Shown: positions 28,409-39,107 of the stretch, piece by piece
How the letters are laid out: each line of letters opens with the position of its first letter
Numbering within the stretch: the first letter of the stretch is position 1
NCBI GenBank assembly: GCA_943787265.1
Contig: CALSLT010000027.1
Span: forward strand, 1 to 64,000
Source: an uncultured Planctomycetaceae bacterium
GTDB taxonomy: Bacteria > Planctomycetota > Planctomycetia > Planctomycetales > Planctomycetaceae
DNA: 64,000 bases
Reading direction: 5' to 3'
The notes under the pieces: model-generated
What the model was told of the DNA's origin: nothing
Seen by the model: the letters and a program-made list of their open reading frames with translations, nothing else
The model's database searches: none
Translations under genes and position numbers: made by a program

Positions 28409-29308
28409 TCAGAAACGGGCTTTGCGCTGTGAGAGATACTCCAACAACGCCGTCCCGAAGTTCATACTCGTGTCAAGCGGCACGTAGTCGCAGCCCAGCG
28501 AACGGCATTCTGATCGGTAAGTATCGCGGAGTTCATTCATGGTTTCGATGTAGTCCGCCCGCATTCCGGCGGCGTCGATATTCCGCTCAACCTCGCCCGT
28601 TTCCGGATCCTCAAGATCGACCATCCCATCGAACGGAAATGTGACTTCAGCCTCATCGAGCACATGAAACAGAATGATGTCGTGGCCGGCGTAACGCAGC
28701 AGCCGCAACGACTCGATGACCTCTTCAGGATCAGTCAGCAGGTCGGAAAAGATCATCAACAGACTACGATTACGAATCATCGCCGCAACACGCCGAAGGT
28801 TTTGAGCGATCTCTGTCTCACCGTTCGGCTTCGCCTGAGAAAGCAGTGACAGCATGTTGCCGAGCTGCGTCCGCTTGCTTCGAGCCGGAAGACTGTTGCG
28901 AATCTTCTGATCAAACGTCACCAGTCCAACCGGATCCTGCTGATGAATCATCAGGTAACCGAGTGCTGCGGCCAGGCAGATTGAGTAGTCAAATTTAGAA
29001 AGCTGCTGCCGATACGTGTAAGCCATGCTTTCGGACAGGTCCATCAGCAGGTAGCCGGTGATGTTTGTCTCGGCCTGGTACTTCTTCACGTAGTAGCGGT
29101 CGGTTTTCGCATAAACCAGCCAGTCGATGTCTTTTGGATCGTCGCCCTGCGTGTACCGACGGTGCTCGCTGAATTCGACACTGAAACCTTGAAACGGACT
29201 CGTGTGAAGTCCCGTCAGGAATCCCTCGACAATGAACCGAGCGCGCAGGTCGAGCCGTGAAACAGTCTGAATGACTTCCGGCTTAAGGTACTGCTCGCTT
29301 GATGCCAT
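28409..29308 (-). CDS. DUF58 domain protein (von Willebrand-like)
   Basis: A 299-residue DUF58 protein with FQGFSVEFSEHRRYTQGDDPKDIDWLVYAKTDRYYVKKYQAETN, the family signature, followed by a vWA-like core with LLMDLSESMAY (MIDAS-type DxSxS) and LLMIFSDLLTDPEE. DUF58 proteins commonly act with MoxR-type AAA ATPases as chaperones for metal insertion or complex assembly; no moxR gene is in the window. It begins 8 bases after the DUF3179 gene, so the two are co-transcribed. Role unknown. Confidence 0.88.
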   Translation of the reverse strand: MASSEQYLKPEVIQTVSRLDLRARFIVEGFLTGLHTSPFQGFSVEFSEHRRYTQGDDPKDIDWLVYAKTDRYYVKKYQAETNITGYLLMDLSESMAYTYRQQLSKFDYSICLAAALGYLMIHQQDPVGLVTFDQKIRNSLPARSKRTQLGNMLSLLSQAKPNGETEIAQNLRRVAAMIRNRSLLMIFSDLLTDPEEVIESLRLLRYAGHDIILFHVLDEAEVTFPFDGMVDLEDPETGEVERNIDAAGMRADYIETMNELRDTYRSECRSLGCDYVPLDTSMNFGTALLEYLSQRKARF

Positions 29309-29315
29309 GTCGTTT

Positions 29316-30347
29316 CTACTTGTCTTCGGTCGGCAGTGATTTCAAATCGATGAGACCGCTGTTCGGATGAAACGTCAGCCACGCTCGTTTAAACGAAGGA
29401 ATTGAGACCTGCTGGTGCATTGTCTTGCCTTCGAGCGGGCCTGCAACCGCCAAGCCTTGCCGATTCCAGATCGACTTTGTCTGATCATCCACGAACCTGC
29501 CAGCATCGCTCGCCGAGAAAGTAAGAATCTGATCACCGACTTTGCGACGGAATATCCGGGTTGCCGTTCCTTCAGGATCGAAAACAACCAGCAGCGGCAA
29601 ACCTCGAGCATCGACGTTTGCGACCGGCCGCTTCAACAACTGCTCCATCGAGACGTGATGCATGCCGAAGTTGCCGACGAAGCCAACGACAAACCGACCG
29701 GGGTCTTTGTAAAAGTCTTTGACGAACTGCCGACTTGATCGCTTCAGATTGAGAACCGTCGTGTCAGGATGTTCGGCTTTCCACGTTGACCATGTGGTAA
29801 TGTCGGACGGAATTGTGCCGAGTAATTTTCCTTTGTGCTGCCCAGCCATTCCCCGGCCAAGCAGATGACTCCAAAGCGACTCCGTTTCGACATCCATCAT
29901 GACCAGGCTGCGGTTCCATAGTTTTCCGGACACAACGAACGTCAGTTTCTGCCCGTCAACTTTTGTGGCATACACGATGCCATTGTGACAAAGGTGTCAC
30001 CACGTTGCGGCGAAATTTGTTTGACCGATCCGGTCGTTGATTATCTCGCGGGCCGGCCCTGTCAGCATATTGATCGGGTACGCCCGAGGTTGCCCTTCGA
30101 CGACGACTCCAAGAACCAGCTCAGAATCGCTGACCTGATTCTTCACCTGATCAGCGGAGATAAACGGAGCGTCGACGATCGCCTTGCGAGGCGACATCAG
30201 CGTCTTCGGTTGAAACTTGCGATCGAGGGCGGACTGGTCACCGGGCTGCGCTTCGACAACGCTGCGATCACCATTCAACAAGAGTGCGACCGCGACGATT
30301 GTCAGAAAGGACTGCAGACCGAACTTCGAACATCTTTCGCGAGGCAT
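29316..30347 (-). CDS. DUF3179 protein, predicted selenoprotein (in-frame UGA at a conserved Cys)
   Basis: Two open frames in the same phase (30347-29997 and 29996-29316) are separated only by a TGA at 29999-29997. Read through, they give one 343-residue DUF3179 protein with a signal-peptide-like N-terminus (LTIVAVALLLNG). Family segments are LGVVVEGQPRAYPINML, INDRIGQTNFAATW-U-HLCHNGIVY, LTFVVSGKLWNRSLVMMD and ETESLWSHLLGRG. In DUF3179 proteins the tryptophan/tyrosine is followed by C-x-x-C (typical TYCPLC). UGA stands exactly at the first Cys, giving U-H-L-C. A hairpin with SECIS-like geometry follows. Ribosome-binding sequence GGAG is 7 bases before ATG 30347. DUF3179 function is unknown; a redox role is likely given the CxxC/UxxC motif. 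A nonsense mutation or read error is the alternative, but homology continues in frame for 227 residues. Confidence 0.78.
29966..29999 (-). promoter_or_regulatory. Candidate bacterial SECIS element following the in-frame UGA
   Basis: Read on the minus strand, UGA (29999-29997) is followed after 14 bases by a perfect 6-bp stem, UGGCAU / AUGCCA, closing a five-base loop CGUGU (29982-29966). The loop starts 20 bases after the UGA and has G at its second position. Both fall within the known spacing and loop rules for bacterial SECIS elements. A second small hairpin, GUGACA-CCUU-UGUCAC, overlaps the UGA itself. Confidence 0.6.
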
Positions 30348-30407
30348 GATTCAACTCCGTTTGTCGACGAGCTTGCTGTACCGTCATTACGGCACGCATC
30401 CTACAAA

Positions 30408-31748
30408 CTACCAGCCGCCATTGCCGCCGCTCGGTGGACCATTCCGCCAGGTGTCGTACTGAGACCACCCATGAGACGAGTCCGAGCCTGGCCAATCGTG
30501 ATTGCGCCAGCGGCCCTGATGAGGATCAACGGATTCGCTGGAGTAGTAAAACAGGTGATCGCCGGAATTCCAGTCGTCTGGCAAGTCATCATCGTCGTCC
30601 GATGAAATCCCCAGGAATTCAAACAGGAGCCGAATCATTCGCATGATGATCGCAAAGGCCACCGTCATGATCACGGCACTAAGAATCAACAGCGGACCAG
30701 AGCCAAAGATCGGTTCGACGCTCGTCCAGATTTGCTTCCAGAAAATGATGACAGTCAGAGCGGCCAGGCTAAGGTAAGGGCCGAACGGCAGCTCGCGTTG
30801 GCGGCGAACAATGAACGTCAAACCGACAACCAGCAATGCGAACATCGGCGCCATGAAGAAAATGACGACTCCGGCCTGCCAGCCGAGAAAACTTCCGACC
30901 ATCGCCATCAACACGACGTCGCCGAAGCCCATCGCTTCTCGACCGAGTGCCCAGTGACCGACGATCCGGACGAGCCAGACGACTCCGCCTGCAATCAGAA
31001 ACCCGGCAAGACTCACGGCCAGACCGTGAAGATGCGGCGAGTGCCCGATCCAGTCTGGCAGCGAGCGATCAATAAATATCCAGTCGGATAATGCCGGAGA
31101 CGATCTTTCCAACCAGAATTTCAGCTCACGAGCAAACCTCATGTTCTGATGCCAGACGGGCGTCAGGTAAACATGACCGATCGCTCCAGCTCCCAGAAAA
31201 CCGACAGCCATCGCCGGGAGCGTACATCCGTCTGGAATGATCCAAAGATCAAGATCAATGAAGCTGGCAACCAGCAACGCTTCGATCAGCACCATGTGGT
31301 AAAAGTATCGCCAATGGACGATCGCAATCGGCGAGAACCACCAGCTTCCAGGATCACCGGTCGGCCCGAATGGTCCATGCGCTGCGCTATCGATAATTGA
31401 AACGCCGAACCCTGCCGGCACCTCCATCCAGTAAACGAGAGCCCACAACGCCCCGTTTAAGAATTCAATCGCTGGGTACCGAGGGGAAATTCGTCCTTTG
31501 CAGTGAAAGCACCGACCTCGCAGCATTAGCCAGCCGAGAATCGGAACATTCGCCCACGGCGGAATCGCGTTTCGGCAACGTGGGCATCGCGACTTTGGGT
31601 AGATGACCGCGTAGAGCGATTCCCAGAATCCTTCTTTCGTCGGAATGCGATAGATGCAGACGTTTAGAAAACTGCCGACGACCGTGCCGAGGACAAACAA
31701 GTACCCAAGGCAAAGCCACATCGGCAAGCCGAACGCTGTTAGAGGCAC
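30408..31748 (-). CDS. Prepilin leader peptidase (A24 aspartic protease)
   Basis: A 446-residue integral membrane peptidase of the PilD/GspO type. It has the N-terminal methyltransferase-associated domain (GSFLNVCIYRIP), the cytoplasmic zinc motif with two CxxC pairs (CPRCRNAIPPWANVPILGW and CFHC) and the catalytic aspartates in FIDLDLWIIPD and GFGDVVLMAMVGSFLG. A C-terminal extension is unusual: an acidic SSDDDDDLPDD stretch followed by a Trp/Gly/Ser/Asp-rich tail. Such enzymes cut the leader of type IV pilins and pseudopilins. The GTG start at 31748 overlaps the end of aroK by 10 bases; a start at 31721 is possible. No pilus gene is nearby. Confidence 0.88.
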   Translation of the reverse strand: MPLTAFGLPMWLCLGYLFVLGTVVGSFLNVCIYRIPTKEGFWESLYAVIYPKSRCPRCRNAIPPWANVPILGWLMLRGRCFHCKGRISPRYPAIEFLNGALWALVYWMEVPAGFGVSIIDSAAHGPFGPTGDPGSWWFSPIAIVHWRYFYHMVLIEALLVASFIDLDLWIIPDGCTLPAMAVGFLGAGAIGHVYLTPVWHQNMRFARELKFWLERSSPALSDWIFIDRSLPDWIGHSPHLHGLAVSLAGFLIAGGVVWLVRIVGHWALGREAMGFGDVVLMAMVGSFLGWQAGVVIFFMAPMFALLVVGLTFIVRRQRELPFGPYLSLAALTVIIFWKQIWTSVEPIFGSGPLLILSAVIMTVAFAIIMRMIRLLFEFLGISSDDDDDLPDDWNSGDHLFYYSSESVDPHQGRWRNHDWPGSDSSHGWSQYDTWRNGPPSGGNGGW

Positions 31749-32350
31749 GGCGTGTCCCCCGGCGCTTCAGCCACAGAATTGTTCTCGCCAGCCTTCGAGA
31801 TCTGATCCAGCTCTTCTCGGAGCGAAGTCGAAACATGCTCGACCAACTGGTCAATCGATGGTGCGTCCGCTTGGCCGGGAAGCGGTTCGTCGGTCTGAAT
31901 AACCAGGCTGGCCGTGTCCGAGTAAATCGGTTCGCGTTGGCCCAGCAGACGTTCGATTTCCTCGCGGCCACCGGTCGATGTGAGATTTGGTCGCCGCTCA
32001 GTCGTCGTTTCGTCTCCGTACAGACGATGTTCGATGGTATCGACCGAGGCTTTCAGCCAGATAACTGGCCCGGCGTTCTTGAAGTCCTGACGAGTGTCTG
32101 GATTCAAAACAGCGCCTCCGCCAGCCGCAATCACCAGGCAGTCCTGCTTGAGAAGATCAACAAGCGTCTCTCGCTCCAGACGACGAAATTCTGGTTCGCC
32201 GTCAGTATCGAAGATCTCGCGAATGGTGCGTCCGGCTCGGCGTTCCAGCTCGACGTCGGCGTCAATCCACGACCAGCCAAGACGCTCAGCAAGCGGCTTC
32301 GCGAGCGTTGATTTGCCCGTGGCGCGATATCCGATCAAGGTCAGAATCAT
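31739..32350 (-). CDS. aroK: Shikimate kinase
   Basis: Shikimate kinase phosphorylates shikimate in aromatic amino acid synthesis. The protein (203 residues from ATG 32350) has Walker A GYRATGKST, the shikimate-binding DVELERRAGRTIREIF and the RRLERETL and GGGAV segments. The LID arginine appears in RRPNLT. It has an extra acidic C-terminal tail (about 175-203). A longer frame from 32425 would add 25 residues with no homology. It overlaps the prepilin peptidase gene by 10 bases, so the two are translationally linked. Confidence 0.9.
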   Translation of the reverse strand: MILTLIGYRATGKSTLAKPLAERLGWSWIDADVELERRAGRTIREIFDTDGEPEFRRLERETLVDLLKQDCLVIAAGGGAVLNPDTRQDFKNAGPVIWLKASVDTIEHRLYGDETTTERRPNLTSTGGREEIERLLGQREPIYSDTASLVIQTDEPLPGQADAPSIDQLVEHVSTSLREELDQISKAGENNSVAEAPGDTPCL

Positions 32351-32456
32351 GGCGGCAATGTCGACAGGAAAAAGGAATTCAGGCAACCGGTTCAGGATCA
32401 TAAGACCGGCGTCTGCCGTCGACAATCAGCCTGTTGAGGCGGTTTCACAGGCGACG

Positions 32457-33947
<1,491 letters not shown>

Positions 33948-34243
33948 GAACGCGGGTCCTGAGTGCTTCGTTCGCCAATTGTGAAATGAAGCTTTCGGTA
34001 GATGGTACCAACAGCCTTTGGCGAGAAAACGATTCTTCCAGTTTGAACGACAAATTCGACAACGCCAGTCCGGTCGCACCGGCCGACATCATCGAGCTTC
34101 GGCAGACGCCATTCGCTACGACAAAGAATCCTCTCGATCCATGAGTCCGTTCGGCTGTCGTCGTGACCGCCGATTTCGCTCCCTCTAATTACGTCTGAGG
34201 CTGACTGAAGTTTCCGTCACTTCTACAGCTCATTCCGAAAGAC

Positions 34244-34864
34244 TCAGAATGACTGCCGACCACGCATCGCGTCAGCCAGCATCTCTTTGTTCGCAAACTC
34301 TAGCACACTCCCAGAGGCTATTCCCCGAGCAAGCTTTGTGATTGTCACAGGATCCGCCGCCAGAAGATTGGAAATGAACAGGGCCGTTCCATCCCCTTCG
34401 AGCGTCGGGTTCGTTGCCATGATCAATTCCTGTACTCCGTCGCGCCGCACACGCCGCACGAGCGCATCAATCGTTAAGTCCTCAGGACCGATCCCTTCAA
34501 GTGGTGAGATTCTTCCTCGCAAAACGTGATAAACGCCTTCGTACATTCCGGATGCTTCCAGAGCGATCACGTCCCGCGGTTGTTCGACAATGCACACGAC
34601 AGACCTATTCCGCTGACGAGACGAGCAGATTCTGCAAACGTCCGTTTCCGTCAGGTTGAAACATTCATCGCAGGCTCTGATTGACGACTTCACTTCTCGA
34701 ATCGCGTCGGACAATGCCAGCGCTTCGGTTTCGTGACACGCCAGAATGTGATGAGCCAGTCGCTCGGCCGTTCGATTTCCGACACCAGGCAGGTTCGAAA
34801 ACTGGTCGACCAGATTGGCGACCGCCGGGCCAAATGGATGTGACTCAGGACTCCGTCGAGCCAT
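34244..34864 (-). CDS. recR: Recombination mediator RecR
   Basis: RecR acts with RecO and RecF to load RecA on gapped DNA. The 206-residue protein has the helix-hairpin-helix ([18 protein letters not shown]) and the C4 zinc finger ([16 protein letters not shown]). The TOPRIM domain follows ([14 protein letters not shown] and [16 protein letters not shown]). Length is normal. It is the third gene of the classic dnaX-ebfC-recR cluster. Confidence 0.96.
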   Translation of the reverse strand: MARRSPESHPFGPAVANLVDQFSNLPGVGNRTAERLAHHILACHETEALALSDAIREVKSSIRACDECFNLTETDVCRICSSRQRNRSVVCIVEQPRDVIALEASGMYEGVYHVLRGRISPLEGIGPEDLTIDALVRRVRRDGVQELIMATNPTLEGDGTALFISNLLAADPVTITKLARGIASGSVLEFANKEMLADAMRGRQSF

Positions 34865-34947
34865 CGTTTCCTTTCCGATTTAACTCACAATGAACAGACA
34901 ATGAATTTCTGTCAGCCTCTGAATAGATCGCGACGCTGTGTCAGCCG

Positions 34948-35307
34948 TTAAGAACCGGGTCCTAGACCGAGCTTCGACATCATTCCTTCCATGCCGGGGA
35001 TGTTCAGCCCGCCGGTGACTTCCTGCATCGCTTCGGCCGCCGCCTGTTTCGACTTATTCAACGCGTCGTTCATGGCAGAAACCGACAGTTCTTCCAGCAT
35101 TTCGCGATCGCCACTGTCGTAAAGTGTGGGGTCGATCGTGCAGCCCAGCACGTCCTGCTTCCCGTTCACTTCGAACGTGACCATTCCGCCACCTGCCGAA
35201 CCCTGGATTCTCATCAGAGCCAGCCGGTCCTGAATTTCGCTCATTCGGCCCTGCATTTCTTTGGCCGACTTCATGAGCGCCGCCATGTCTCCAAGTCCCT
35301 TCAGCAT
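34948..35307 (-). CDS. ebfC: YbaB/EbfC nucleoid-associated protein
   Basis: A 119-residue YbaB/EbfC-family DNA-binding protein. It has an N-terminal helix (LMKSAKEMQGRMSEIQDRLA), the GSAGGGMVTFEVNGKQDVLGCTIDP beta core and a C-terminal helix with LNKSKQAAAEAMQEVTGG. It forms small dimers binding DNA and lies between dnaX and recR, the usual place. Confidence 0.94.
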   Translation of the reverse strand: MLKGLGDMAALMKSAKEMQGRMSEIQDRLALMRIQGSAGGGMVTFEVNGKQDVLGCTIDPTLYDSGDREMLEELSVSAMNDALNKSKQAAAEAMQEVTGGLNIPGMEGMMSKLGLGPGS

Positions 35308-35367
35308 GTCACAAATTCCCTTTGCTTAAGCCCAAGCCCCTGAACGAATCGAACTCCAGGCCGTCCG

Positions 35368-37527
35368 TTATTCGTCGTCGCCCACGCCGCCGGACATTTC
35401 GTTGATCCGAACCACTTGAGCGTCAAAAACTTCAACTACCGAACACACCAGCTCGTCATCTTCCGGTTTAAAGACTCGTTTCGGCTGACGACCGCCACTC
35501 TGGCCCGAGGATGTCGCAGCCGACTGATCAGTCGCCTCAACCTGGCCCAGAATTACCGTGATTCGAGGTTCAACTCCGGTTAACTGACCGATGATCTTCT
35601 GCAGCCGACTTTGAGCCTCAGGCTTCTCAAGATACGTCTTGCCGAAATGGTACTTCGGTGGAAGCGTGAGTTCCAGCTTGTTTGGCGCAGAAATTGCTGT
35701 ACTCGACACCGACTTTACGTGACTCTTCAGCATATCGTTGATTTCTGGAACGACGAGTGCCCAGATCTCCGCTGAATTTTCGGGAGCGAACCGTATTTTC
35801 GCCGCAGACTCGGCAACGTCGGCGGAGTCATTTTCAGGTTCGTCCGCAACTTCTGGCGTTGCCTCGACAACTTCCGGAGCCTCACCCACGGCCGCTGGAG
35901 TACTCGCGGCCTCATCCATTTCGGATGCCGCATTCGCCGGCGACTCAGCAGGCTTCGTGACCGCATCGGCCAAGCCGTCGTTCGAAACCGAATCAGCAGG
36001 TTCGACGACTTCCTCACCACTTGATGCTTCCGGAGTTGATGCGGACGATGCGTCTTCAGGCTCAGACACGACTTCCGGTACCGCTTCAACCGAGTCACCC
36101 GCCATGCTCGAAGCCGACACGATTCTGACCGGCGATTCTTCCGGCTTAGCCGCAGTGCTTTCATCCGAAGACGCGTCACTAACGACACTCTCTGCCCCCT
36201 CAGTAATCGGTGTTTCCACTGCAGCCGGCGACTGCTCAACAGAAGCCGCCGGAGTCTCCGTCACGACTTCCGCAGTTGCAGCTTCCTCGGCCAATACGGA
36301 CGGAGCTGGATCAGCTATGTCATTTTTTTTTTCTGCAGCCGGCGGCGAAACAACTGGCTGCGCAGCCGAAATCGGCTCGCCACTCCGCAGTTTGTCGATC
36401 AGCCCGCTGATACTCGTCAAATCTTCGAGCATCGCAATCCGGACAAGAGCCAGCTCCGCCAAAGCTCGCCCGTACGTCACGCGCTGCATGCGGCCTTTAG
36501 TGTCGGACAGAATCTGCATCGCGGCGACGATCGTTTGCAGGCCCCAGGTTTCCGCCTGTTTCTGCAACATTTCACGACTGATCGGAGCCACGGAAAGCAA
36601 CCCGACACTCGTCGCTTCTGAAGCCAGAATCATCAGGTCACGCAAGTAAAACAGTAGCTGATCCGTAAGCTCTCCCAACTGAACGCCGCCGTCGAGAGCC
36701 GCATGAAACGAATCAATTGCCTTCGCCTTGTCACGTTCCACAAGCGCCTGACCGATATCGATCAGCCGATCGTCGCTGGCTGTTCCCAGCAGCCGATGCA
36801 CGTCGACGGCTGAAATATGCTCTTCGCCGAACGCCAGAAGCTGGTCGAAGATCGACTGGCTGTCGCGCATGGATCCGGCCGCTCGTCGAGCAACCAGCTC
36901 CAGCGCCTCGTCGTCAACCTCAACGCCTTCTGCCTGAGCGATGTGTGACAGTCGGGATTTGATATTCGATGTCTCGATCGTCCCAAAGTCGAACCGCTGA
37001 CACCGAGAAAGAATCGTGTCGGGAACTTTGTTCGGCTCGGTCGTGCAGAAGACGAATTTGACGTTCGGCGGCGGCTCTTCCAGCGTCTTTAGCAGAGCGT
37101 TGAAGGCTTCCTTCGTCAGCATGTGAACTTCGTCGATGATGTACAGCTTGTATTGAGTCCTCATCGACTTGACGTTGACGTTCGCTCGAAGCTGGCGAAT
37201 GTCGTCAATTCCGCGGTTCGACGCGCCGTCGATTTCCAGTACGTCGACATCGTTCCCGGCGGCAATCCCGTCGCAGATTTCGCACTCGTTGCACGGATTT
37301 CCGTCAGCCGACTTCGGGCAGTTCAGCGCTTTGGCCAGAATCCTCGCGGTTGACGTCTTTCCAACTCCGCGAGCCCCTGTAAAGAGGTAAGCATGAGCGA
37401 CGCGGTTAGCGAGAATCGCGTTTCGCAAAGCCTGAGCAACATGCTCCTGCCCGACGACATCCGCGAAACCCTGCGGCCGAAATCGGCGAGCGAGAACCGT
37501 GTACGAACCAGTTGAACCGGTAACCAT
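35368..37527 (-). CDS. dnaX: DNA polymerase III subunits gamma/tau (DnaX)
   Basis: DnaX is the clamp-loader ATPase of DNA polymerase III. The 719-residue protein has Walker [10 protein letters not shown] (51-59), zinc-finger cysteines C70, C79, C82, C85 and [22 protein letters not shown], plus sensor sequences in [12 protein letters not shown] roughly 190-residue low-complexity linker rich in Ala, Glu, Ser, Val and Pro separates the ATPase part from a short C-terminal domain with [19 protein letters not shown] saw no clear programmed-frameshift signal. It heads dnaX-ebfC-recR. Confidence 0.95.
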   Translation of the reverse strand: MVTGSTGSYTVLARRFRPQGFADVVGQEHVAQALRNAILANRVAHAYLFTGARGVGKTSTARILAKALNCPKSADGNPCNECEICDGIAAGNDVDVLEIDGASNRGIDDIRQLRANVNVKSMRTQYKLYIIDEVHMLTKEAFNALLKTLEEPPPNVKFVFCTTEPNKVPDTILSRCQRFDFGTIETSNIKSRLSHIAQAEGVEVDDEALELVARRAAGSMRDSQSIFDQLLAFGEEHISAVDVHRLLGTASDDRLIDIGQALVERDKAKAIDSFHAALDGGVQLGELTDQLLFYLRDLMILASEATSVGLLSVAPISREMLQKQAETWGLQTIVAAMQILSDTKGRMQRVTYGRALAELALVRIAMLEDLTSISGLIDKLRSGEPISAAQPVVSPPAAEKKNDIADPAPSVLAEEAATAEVVTETPAASVEQSPAAVETPITEGAESVVSDASSDESTAAKPEESPVRIVSASSMAGDSVEAVPEVVSEPEDASSASTPEASSGEEVVEPADSVSNDGLADAVTKPAESPANAASEMDEAASTPAAVGEAPEVVEATPEVADEPENDSADVAESAAKIRFAPENSAEIWALVVPEINDMLKSHVKSVSSTAISAPNKLELTLPPKYHFGKTYLEKPEAQSRLQKIIGQLTGVEPRITVILGQVEATDQSAATSSGQSGGRQPKRVFKPEDDELVCSVVEVFDAQVVRINEMSGGVGDDE

Positions 37528-37780
37528 AAATCCGAATTCCGTACGGAAGGCTGGGTAAGTTAAGAGGTGATCTCACCCCGAGAATCGAATCCGGATTGTA
37601 TTGGCAGAACCGCCAATTCAACAGCAGCCAGCCTTCGCCGCACACTGCCCATAATCCACCGTCCGTCGCGTTTGATTGATCCGACGATTCCTCAGACGTA
37701 AGCTGCCCCGGCGGATGTATCTCAGAACTTACTGAACACCGGCTCAAACCAGAGACGAACAACTAAAGAGGAGCGTCACG

Positions 37781-38980
37781 ATGGAGACAACAAACGGTTC
37801 CCTGAATCGCAAACTGAGAATGGCACTGTGTGGCGGCGGAATGGGATCGTTCATCGGACGCGTCCACGCAACCGCCGCGGTCCTCGACAACCGAGCCGCC
37901 CTGGTCGCCGGAGCTCTCTCCTCAAACCCGGAACGATCGAAAGCGTCCGCTCCCGCTTACGACATCGCTCAGGACCGAGCTTACGGCTCGATCCATGACC
38001 TTGTCGAAAAAGAAGCAGCCCTGCCGGAAGACCAGCGGATCGACTTCGTCTCGGTCGCCACGCCGAATCACACGCACTTCGAAATCGCCAAAGCCGCAGT
38101 CGAAGCTGGCTACAACGTCATTTGCGACAAGCCGATGACGTTTGACCTCGCTCAGGCCGAAGAGTTGCTGGCTGCTGTCGAAGCTTCAGACGTCGTCTTT
38201 GCCGTTTCACATAATTACACAGGCTATCCGCTGGTTCGCCAGGCTCGTGAGATGATCCTCGGCGGAGAACTCGGCGAAATCAACGCGATTCGCTCCAACT
38301 ATATTCAAGGCTGGCTGAGAACTCGCCTGGAAGGCGACGACCACAAGCAAGCTGCCTGGAGAACCGACCCCAGCAAGTCCGGAGTCGCCGGCTGCTTCGG
38401 AGACATCGGCACCCACGCTTATAACCTCGGCCGATACATGACCGGGCTGCTGCCGGAGGAAATCTCCTGCCACCTGAAAGTCTTCGTTGAAGGTCGAGCC
38501 CTCGACGACTACGGCCACGCCGTCGTCCGTTACGAAAACGGAGCACTCGGAACCGTCACCGCCAGCCAGATTTCACACGGTCGAGAAAACGACCTGTTCA
38601 TCGAAGTCGATGGCACAAAGGGTTCGCTGCAGTGGCGGCAGGAAAACCCGAACGAAATGATCGTCCGCGAGAACGGCAAGCCTCATCAGATCTACACGCG
38701 AGACCCCAACGCTCCGTTCATGAACGAATCAGGCGCCGCAGCGTGCCGACTTCCATCCGGCCACCCGGAAGCCTTCTTCGAAGCTTTCGCCAACGTCTAC
38801 CGCTTCGCCTATGACAACATGGTTGCCCGAGCGGCCGGCGAATCGTTCGAGAAAAAGGACACGGTCTACCCGAACATCTACGACGGAGTCGAAGGCATGT
38901 TCTTCATCGAGCAATGCGTCGCCAGCAGCAAAGAGGGCGGAGCCTGGCTCAATATGAAACACCCCGCCGCCCGCCGGTAA
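37781..38980 (+). CDS. Gfo/Idh/MocA family oxidoreductase
   Basis: A 399-residue NAD(P)-dependent oxidoreductase of the Gfo/Idh/MocA family, acting on sugars, inositols or related polyols. The Rossmann motif is RMALCGGGMGSFIGRVHATAA. The family signature appears in VSVATPNHTHFEIAKAAVEAGYNVICDKPMT, where the Lys is catalytic. The C-terminal half has KSGVAGCFGDIGTHAYNLGRYMTG, where the His lies in the usual active-site position. It is a single gene, closed by a terminator. Substrate not predictable from sequence alone. Confidence 0.9.
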   Translation: METTNGSLNRKLRMALCGGGMGSFIGRVHATAAVLDNRAALVAGALSSNPERSKASAPAYDIAQDRAYGSIHDLVEKEAALPEDQRIDFVSVATPNHTHFEIAKAAVEAGYNVICDKPMTFDLAQAEELLAAVEASDVVFAVSHNYTGYPLVRQAREMILGGELGEINAIRSNYIQGWLRTRLEGDDHKQAAWRTDPSKSGVAGCFGDIGTHAYNLGRYMTGLLPEEISCHLKVFVEGRALDDYGHAVVRYENGALGTVTASQISHGRENDLFIEVDGTKGSLQWRQENPNEMIVRENGKPHQIYTRDPNAPFMNESGAAACRLPSGHPEAFFEAFANVYRFAYDNMVARAAGESFEKKDTVYPNIYDGVEGMFFIEQCVASSKEGGAWLNMKHPAARR

Positions 38981-39006
38981 TTCATTCGAACCACGCCCAG
39001 AATTAG

Positions 39007-39037
39007 ACGCCGGCTGAGTTTCAGCCGGCGTTTTTTA
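39007..39037 (+). terminator. Rho-independent terminator after the oxidoreductase gene
   Basis: An 11-base stem, acgccggctga at 39007-39017 with its complement at 39021-39031, closes a short loop and is followed by a T run. It ends 26 bases after the stop codon. Confidence 0.9.
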
Positions 39038-39107
39038 TTTGGTCTGCCACTTAACTTCGACCATAATTCCAGCCTTTCATCGACCGTAAAACAGGTAGGC
39101 AAAGACC

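Noticed and set aside
29997-29999. Reading the UGA as the end of one gene and the GTG at 29975 as the start of another
   Set aside because: The two pieces share one phase and together make one DUF3179 protein; the second piece alone would lack its first seven residues and has no ribosome-binding sequence.
35368-37527. Frameshift making a short gamma form of DnaX
   Set aside because: No A-rich slippery heptamer with a nearby stop and hairpin was evident on the coding strand; one T-run (36326-36335) read as A-run on the coding strand could be examined but the evidence is thin.
37528-37780. Signal recognition particle RNA near dnaX
   Set aside because: The conserved apical sequence with GGAAGCAGCC was looked for and not found.
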